DNA of 44,942 bases, taken from the NCBI RefSeq assembly GCF_004799445.1, contig NZ_SSNA01000049.1:1-44942 (forward strand), written 5' to 3'. The number at the start of each line of letters is the position of its first letter. Within the stretch, counting starts at the first letter, position 1. The notes beneath the pieces are model-generated. The model did not search any database. It was not told where the DNA came from and was given only the letters and a program-made list of their open reading frames with translations. This DNA comes from Bradyrhizobium sp. (GTDB lineage: Bacteria > Pseudomonadota > Alphaproteobacteria > Rhizobiales > Xanthobacteraceae). Shown in pieces: positions 42,144-44,942 of this stretch. Both the position numbers and the translations under genes were made by a program.

Positions 42144-42903
42144 GGCGGGTCACCACGTGCTGGTCGCCGAGATAGGCGCGCCTGACCTCTTCATTGCTGC
42201 GGATCGCCGCCGGCACGTCGGAGGCGATGACACGTCCATAGACCAGGACAGTGATGCGGTCGGCCAGCGCGAACACCGCGTCCATATCATGCTCGACCAG
42301 GATGATGGTGACCTCCCGGCGCAGCTCCGAAAGCAGCTTCACCATGCGCGCCGATTCCGTGGCGCCAAGGCCAGCCATCGGTTCGTCGAGCAGCAGCAAT
42401 TGCGGCTTCGTCGCAAGCGCGACCGCGAGTTCAAGCTCGCGCTGTTCGCCATGACTCAATTTCGACACCACGACATCGGCGCGATGTTCGAGCCTGACCC
42501 TGGCGAGCGCGGAGCGCGCCGCCTCGCGGAGGTGCTTTTCCTTGCGGGCATTGCCCCAGAACCGAAACGAGTGACCGTCGCGGGCCTGCGCCGCCAGCGC
42601 GACATTGTCGGAAGCAGTGAAGTCCGGCAGCAGTGAGGTGATCTGGAACGAGCGCGCCAGCCCGAGCTGGCTGCGCCGCCACGCCGGCAGTTGGGTGATG
42701 TCCTGACCGGCAAAACCGATGGTGCCGGCGCTCGGACGCAATTGTCCCGTCAACTGGCTGATCAGTGTGGTCTTGCCGGCGCCGTTCGGCCCGATGATGG
42801 CGTGCAATTCGCCGCGGCTGACATCGAGCGAGAGCTTGTCGGTCGCGACGATCCCGCCGAACCGCCGCACCAGATTTTCAACGCGAAGCAATGGTTCAGC
42901 CAC
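42136..42903 (-). CDS. livG: Branched-chain-type ABC transporter ATPase, LivG
   Basis: The first ATPase of the importer, 255 residues. Walker A AIIGPNGAGKTTLISQLTG, Q-loop region LGLARSFQITSLLPDFTASDN, signature SKLSHGEQRELELAVALA, Walker B QLLLLDEPMAGLGATES and switch IILVEHDMDAVFALADR are visible. The insertion between Q-loop and signature (FRFWGNARKEKHLREAARSALARVRL) is usual in LivG. The signature begins LSHGE rather than LSGGQ, as in many LivG proteins. It overlaps livM and livF by eight bases at each end, so all are co-translated. Confidence 0.95.
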   Translation of the reverse strand: MAEPLLRVENLVRRFGGIVATDKLSLDVSRGELHAIIGPNGAGKTTLISQLTGQLRPSAGTIGFAGQDITQLPAWRRSQLGLARSFQITSLLPDFTASDNVALAAQARDGHSFRFWGNARKEKHLREAARSALARVRLEHRADVVVSKLSHGEQRELELAVALATKPQLLLLDEPMAGLGATESARMVKLLSELRREVTIILVEHDMDAVFALADRITVLVYGRVIASDVPAAIRSNEEVRRAYLGDQHVVTRHG

Positions 42904-43843
42904 GGGTAAGCCTCCCGACCAGCCCCATGATGCCGCCGCGCCCGAACAACACGATCAGCAACAACAGCGGGCCCATGATGAGCGCCCAGTATTCCGTGAC
43001 CTGCGACAGGAATTCTTCCAGCACCAGATAGACGATCGCGCCCAGCACCGGACCGAACAGCGAGCCCATGCCGCCGAGGATGACCATCACCATCAGATCG
43101 CCGGAGCGGGTCCAGTACATCACGGCCGGGCTGATGAAGTCGGTATTGTTGGCGAGCAGTGCACCGGCGAGGCCGCACAGCATGCCGGCGATGACAAAGC
43201 AAACCAGCCGGTACCGGTTAACCGGAAATCCGATCGCCTGCATGCGCTGCTCGTTGGAGCGCAGCCCCTGAACCACCAGGCCGAAACGCGAATTGACGAT
43301 GCGCGACACCAGATAGATTCCGCCGAACAGGCAGCCGAGGCAGAGATAATAAAACTGCACGCGGCTCGACAGGTTGATCAGGCCGCCGAAATTGCTGCGC
43401 TTGTAGATCGTCAACCCGTCGTCGCCGCCGTAGCGTGCCAGTCCCGAGGCGACGTAATAGGCCATCTGGGCAAACGCCAGCGTAATCATGATGAAATAGA
43501 CGCCGCGGGTCCGTAACGACAGCGCCCCGATCACCAGCGCGAACAGCGCAGAGCAGGCAATCGCCACTGGCCATTGAACGAAACCGGAGCCGATGCCCTC
43601 AGCGGCTAGAATGCCGACAGCGTAGCCGCCGATCCCGAGATAGGCGGCATGCCCAAAACTCATCATCCCGCCATAGCCCATGATGAGATTGAGGCTGACC
43701 GCGGCGAGCGCGAAGATGACGATGCGGGTGAACAGCGTCAGCACGAAGACGTTGCCGCTGAGCTGGGAATAGACCGGAAGCAACAAAAGCCCGGCGATAA
43801 TCAGCACCGCGATCGCGTTGCGGGAATTGAATGAAGCGGTCAT
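42896..43843 (-). CDS. livM: Branched-chain-type ABC transporter permease, LivM
   Basis: A membrane subunit of 315 residues with about eight to ten hydrophobic segments. Family markers are ALAAVSLNLIMGYGGMMSFGHAAYLGIGGYAVG (about 45-78) and the C-terminal coupling region MVMVILGGMGSLFGPVLGAIVYLVLEEFL. The frame overlaps livH by four bases and livG by eight. With LivH it forms the channel; energy comes from LivG and LivF. Confidence 0.94.
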   Translation of the reverse strand: MTASFNSRNAIAVLIIAGLLLLPVYSQLSGNVFVLTLFTRIVIFALAAVSLNLIMGYGGMMSFGHAAYLGIGGYAVGILAAEGIGSGFVQWPVAIACSALFALVIGALSLRTRGVYFIMITLAFAQMAYYVASGLARYGGDDGLTIYKRSNFGGLINLSSRVQFYYLCLGCLFGGIYLVSRIVNSRFGLVVQGLRSNEQRMQAIGFPVNRYRLVCFVIAGMLCGLAGALLANNTDFISPAVMYWTRSGDLMVMVILGGMGSLFGPVLGAIVYLVLEEFLSQVTEYWALIMGPLLLLIVLFGRGGIMGLVGRLTRG

Positions 43844-44757
43844 CGACGGTTGGCCGGAAACAGCCCCTCTGGCCTGACCACCAGCACAATCGCCATCAGC
43901 AGATAGATCAGCATCGAGGAGAGCGCGGGCGCCGCGGTCGAGGCCGCGGCCGAACTCAGGATCTGCCGCAGCAAATCGGGCAGGAAGGCCCGACCGAGCG
44001 TGTCGATCATCCCGACCAGGATCGCGGCCACGAACGCGCCGCGGATCGAGCCGATCCCGCCGATCACGATGATGACGAAGGCGAGAATGAGGATGTTCTC
44101 GCCCATCCCGATCTGAACCGTCAGGATCGGCGCCTGCATCAGCCCGGCGAGACCGGCAAGGGCTGCCCCAAGCCCGAATACCAGCGTGTAGAGCAGCTTG
44201 ATATTGATGCCGAGCGCCCCGATCATCTCCCGGTTGGATGCGCCGGCGCGGATCAGCATGCCGATGCGGGTTCGCATCACGACGATGTAGAGCATCAGCG
44301 CGACCGCGAGCGCAACCACGATGATCGCGAGCCGGTACGCGGGATAGAATACGCCGGGCACGATCTGGATCGGCACCGTGAGCCAGCCGGGCAGCGGCAG
44401 CGCCAGACCGGCCGGGCCCCAGATCAAGCGCACCGCGTCGTTGAAAAACAGGATCAAGCCGAACGTCGCCAGCACGTGGTCGAGATGATCGCGGCCATAG
44501 AGATGCCGCAGCGCCACCAGTTCCAGCACGATGCCGAGCACAAGCGTCGCGCCAAGCGCCAGCAGCACGCCGATGATGAAATTCCCGGTCCAGGCGACGA
44601 AGGTCGCCGCGAAATAGGCGCCCATCATGTACAGCGAGCCGTGCGCGAGGTTGACGAGGTCCATGATGCCGAACACCAGCGTCAACCCCGCCGCCAGCAG
44701 AAACAGCAGCAGGCCAAACTGCAGCCCGTTCAGGAATTGTTCGACGACAAGCAGCAT
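43840..44757 (-). CDS. livH: Branched-chain-type ABC transporter permease, LivH
   Basis: The other membrane subunit, 305 residues. It shows GLLLFLLAAGLTLVFGIMDLVNLAHGSLYMMGAYFAA near the N-terminus, MRTRIGMLIRAGASNREMIGALGIN in the central cytoplasmic loop where the ATPase docks, and FVIIVIGGIGSIRGAFVAAILVG near the end, as in LivH/BraD. It is the first of the four genes. The periplasmic binding protein that decides the substrate is not in the window and may lie beyond the right edge. Confidence 0.94.
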   Translation of the reverse strand: MLLVVEQFLNGLQFGLLLFLLAAGLTLVFGIMDLVNLAHGSLYMMGAYFAATFVAWTGNFIIGVLLALGATLVLGIVLELVALRHLYGRDHLDHVLATFGLILFFNDAVRLIWGPAGLALPLPGWLTVPIQIVPGVFYPAYRLAIIVVALAVALMLYIVVMRTRIGMLIRAGASNREMIGALGINIKLLYTLVFGLGAALAGLAGLMQAPILTVQIGMGENILILAFVIIVIGGIGSIRGAFVAAILVGMIDTLGRAFLPDLLRQILSSAAASTAAPALSSMLIYLLMAIVLVVRPEGLFPANRR

Positions 44758-44813
44758 GGGTACTCTAGATCGCCTTTCGGTTGAGACACATCATCATCGG
44801 GCATCCAAGGCGC

Positions 44814-44917
44814 CTCATGGTTCGAGACGCGGGGCTACGCCGCGCTCCTCACCACGAGGATCTGCAGGACCTCATCCGTGGGGAGCATCGTACCGCGATG
44901 CGTTGCGAAGGATGAAG
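44814..44917. repeat. Degenerate palindromic repeats upstream of livH
   Basis: CTCATGGTTCGAGACGCG pairs with a CGCGCTCCTCACCACGAG arm (44814-44859). A second unit follows from ACCTCATCC at 44869 to GAAGGATGA near 44915, built like the element at 28519-28609 (CCTCATCC ... GAAGGATG). They are diverged members of the same family. I see no gene from 44758 to the window end. Confidence 0.7.
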
Positions 44918-44942
44918 CCACCGTTCTGAAATCATCACTGAA

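Overview
The window reads as chromosomal DNA of a high-GC alphaproteobacterium close to Bradyrhizobium / Rhodopseudomonas (Nitrobacteraceae). This rests on a GcrA cell-cycle regulator, a PhoR/PstSCAB/PhoU/PhoB phosphate system, a box-type benzoyl-CoA pathway with a BoxR regulator, branched-chain-type (HAAT) ABC transporters, and many intergenic palindromic repeats of the kind found across Bradyrhizobium genomes. The assignment comes from protein character and repeat style; no database was searched. I see no tRNA, rRNA, CRISPR array, insertion sequence or phage gene.

Layout. 1-1.6 kb: a start-less open frame that may be repeat-derived, then an orphan Bug/TctC-type binding protein. 1.7-6.1 kb: a LacI-family regulator divergent from a three-gene catabolic unit (PhyH-type Fe(II)/2-oxoglutarate dioxygenase, MFS transporter, TIM-barrel isomerase/epimerase), with two LacI-type operators between them. 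6.1-9.5 kb: Hsp33 and argD-argF, the latter behind a good sigma-70 promoter whose transcript would begin in a stem-loop. 9.9-10.4 kb: gcrA. 10.6-15.9 kb: phosphate operon pstS-pstC-pstA-pstB-phoU-phoB (minus strand) with a triple Pho-box repeat ahead of pstS. 16.2-22.1 kb: a chemoreceptor, a small exported protein and a large GGDEF-EAL sensor, lying between pstS and the kinase gene phoR (22.2-23.5 kb). 23.5-27.1 kb: a flippase-like membrane protein, a DinB-fold protein, and a small membrane protein paired with a BON/OmpA protein. 27.4-29.5 kb: a NodB-type deacetylase and an SDR.

29.6-44.8 kb is an aromatic-catabolism region. On the minus strand lie benzoate-CoA ligase, an alpha/beta hydrolase, a DUF309 protein, boxC and boxB; boxR diverges from the ligase. 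Ligase, BoxB epoxidase and BoxC hydrolase would take benzoate through benzoyl-CoA and its 2,3-epoxide to a ring-opened semialdehyde plus formate. The reductase BoxA and the semialdehyde dehydrogenase BoxD are not in the window. After boxR come a small P-loop kinase, a Rieske oxygenase alpha subunit and a glutamine-synthetase-like ligase. That last pair resembles the glutamylation-plus-dioxygenation logic of aniline degradation and is the most promising lead for an undescribed pathway. A livHMGF transporter cassette, without its binding protein, closes the window and may import an aromatic acid.

Regulatory signals readable by eye include the paired LacI operators, the argDF promoter with leader hairpin, the Pho box, the pstS-pstC intercistronic hairpin, a bidirectional terminator between gcrA and phoB, a TGCA-N6-TGCA site (BzdR/BoxR type) before boxC, a tandem AT-rich 14-mer between the ligase and boxR, and a palindrome before the Rieske gene. 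Two same-orientation copies of one repeat flank boxB-boxC-DUF309-hydrolase.
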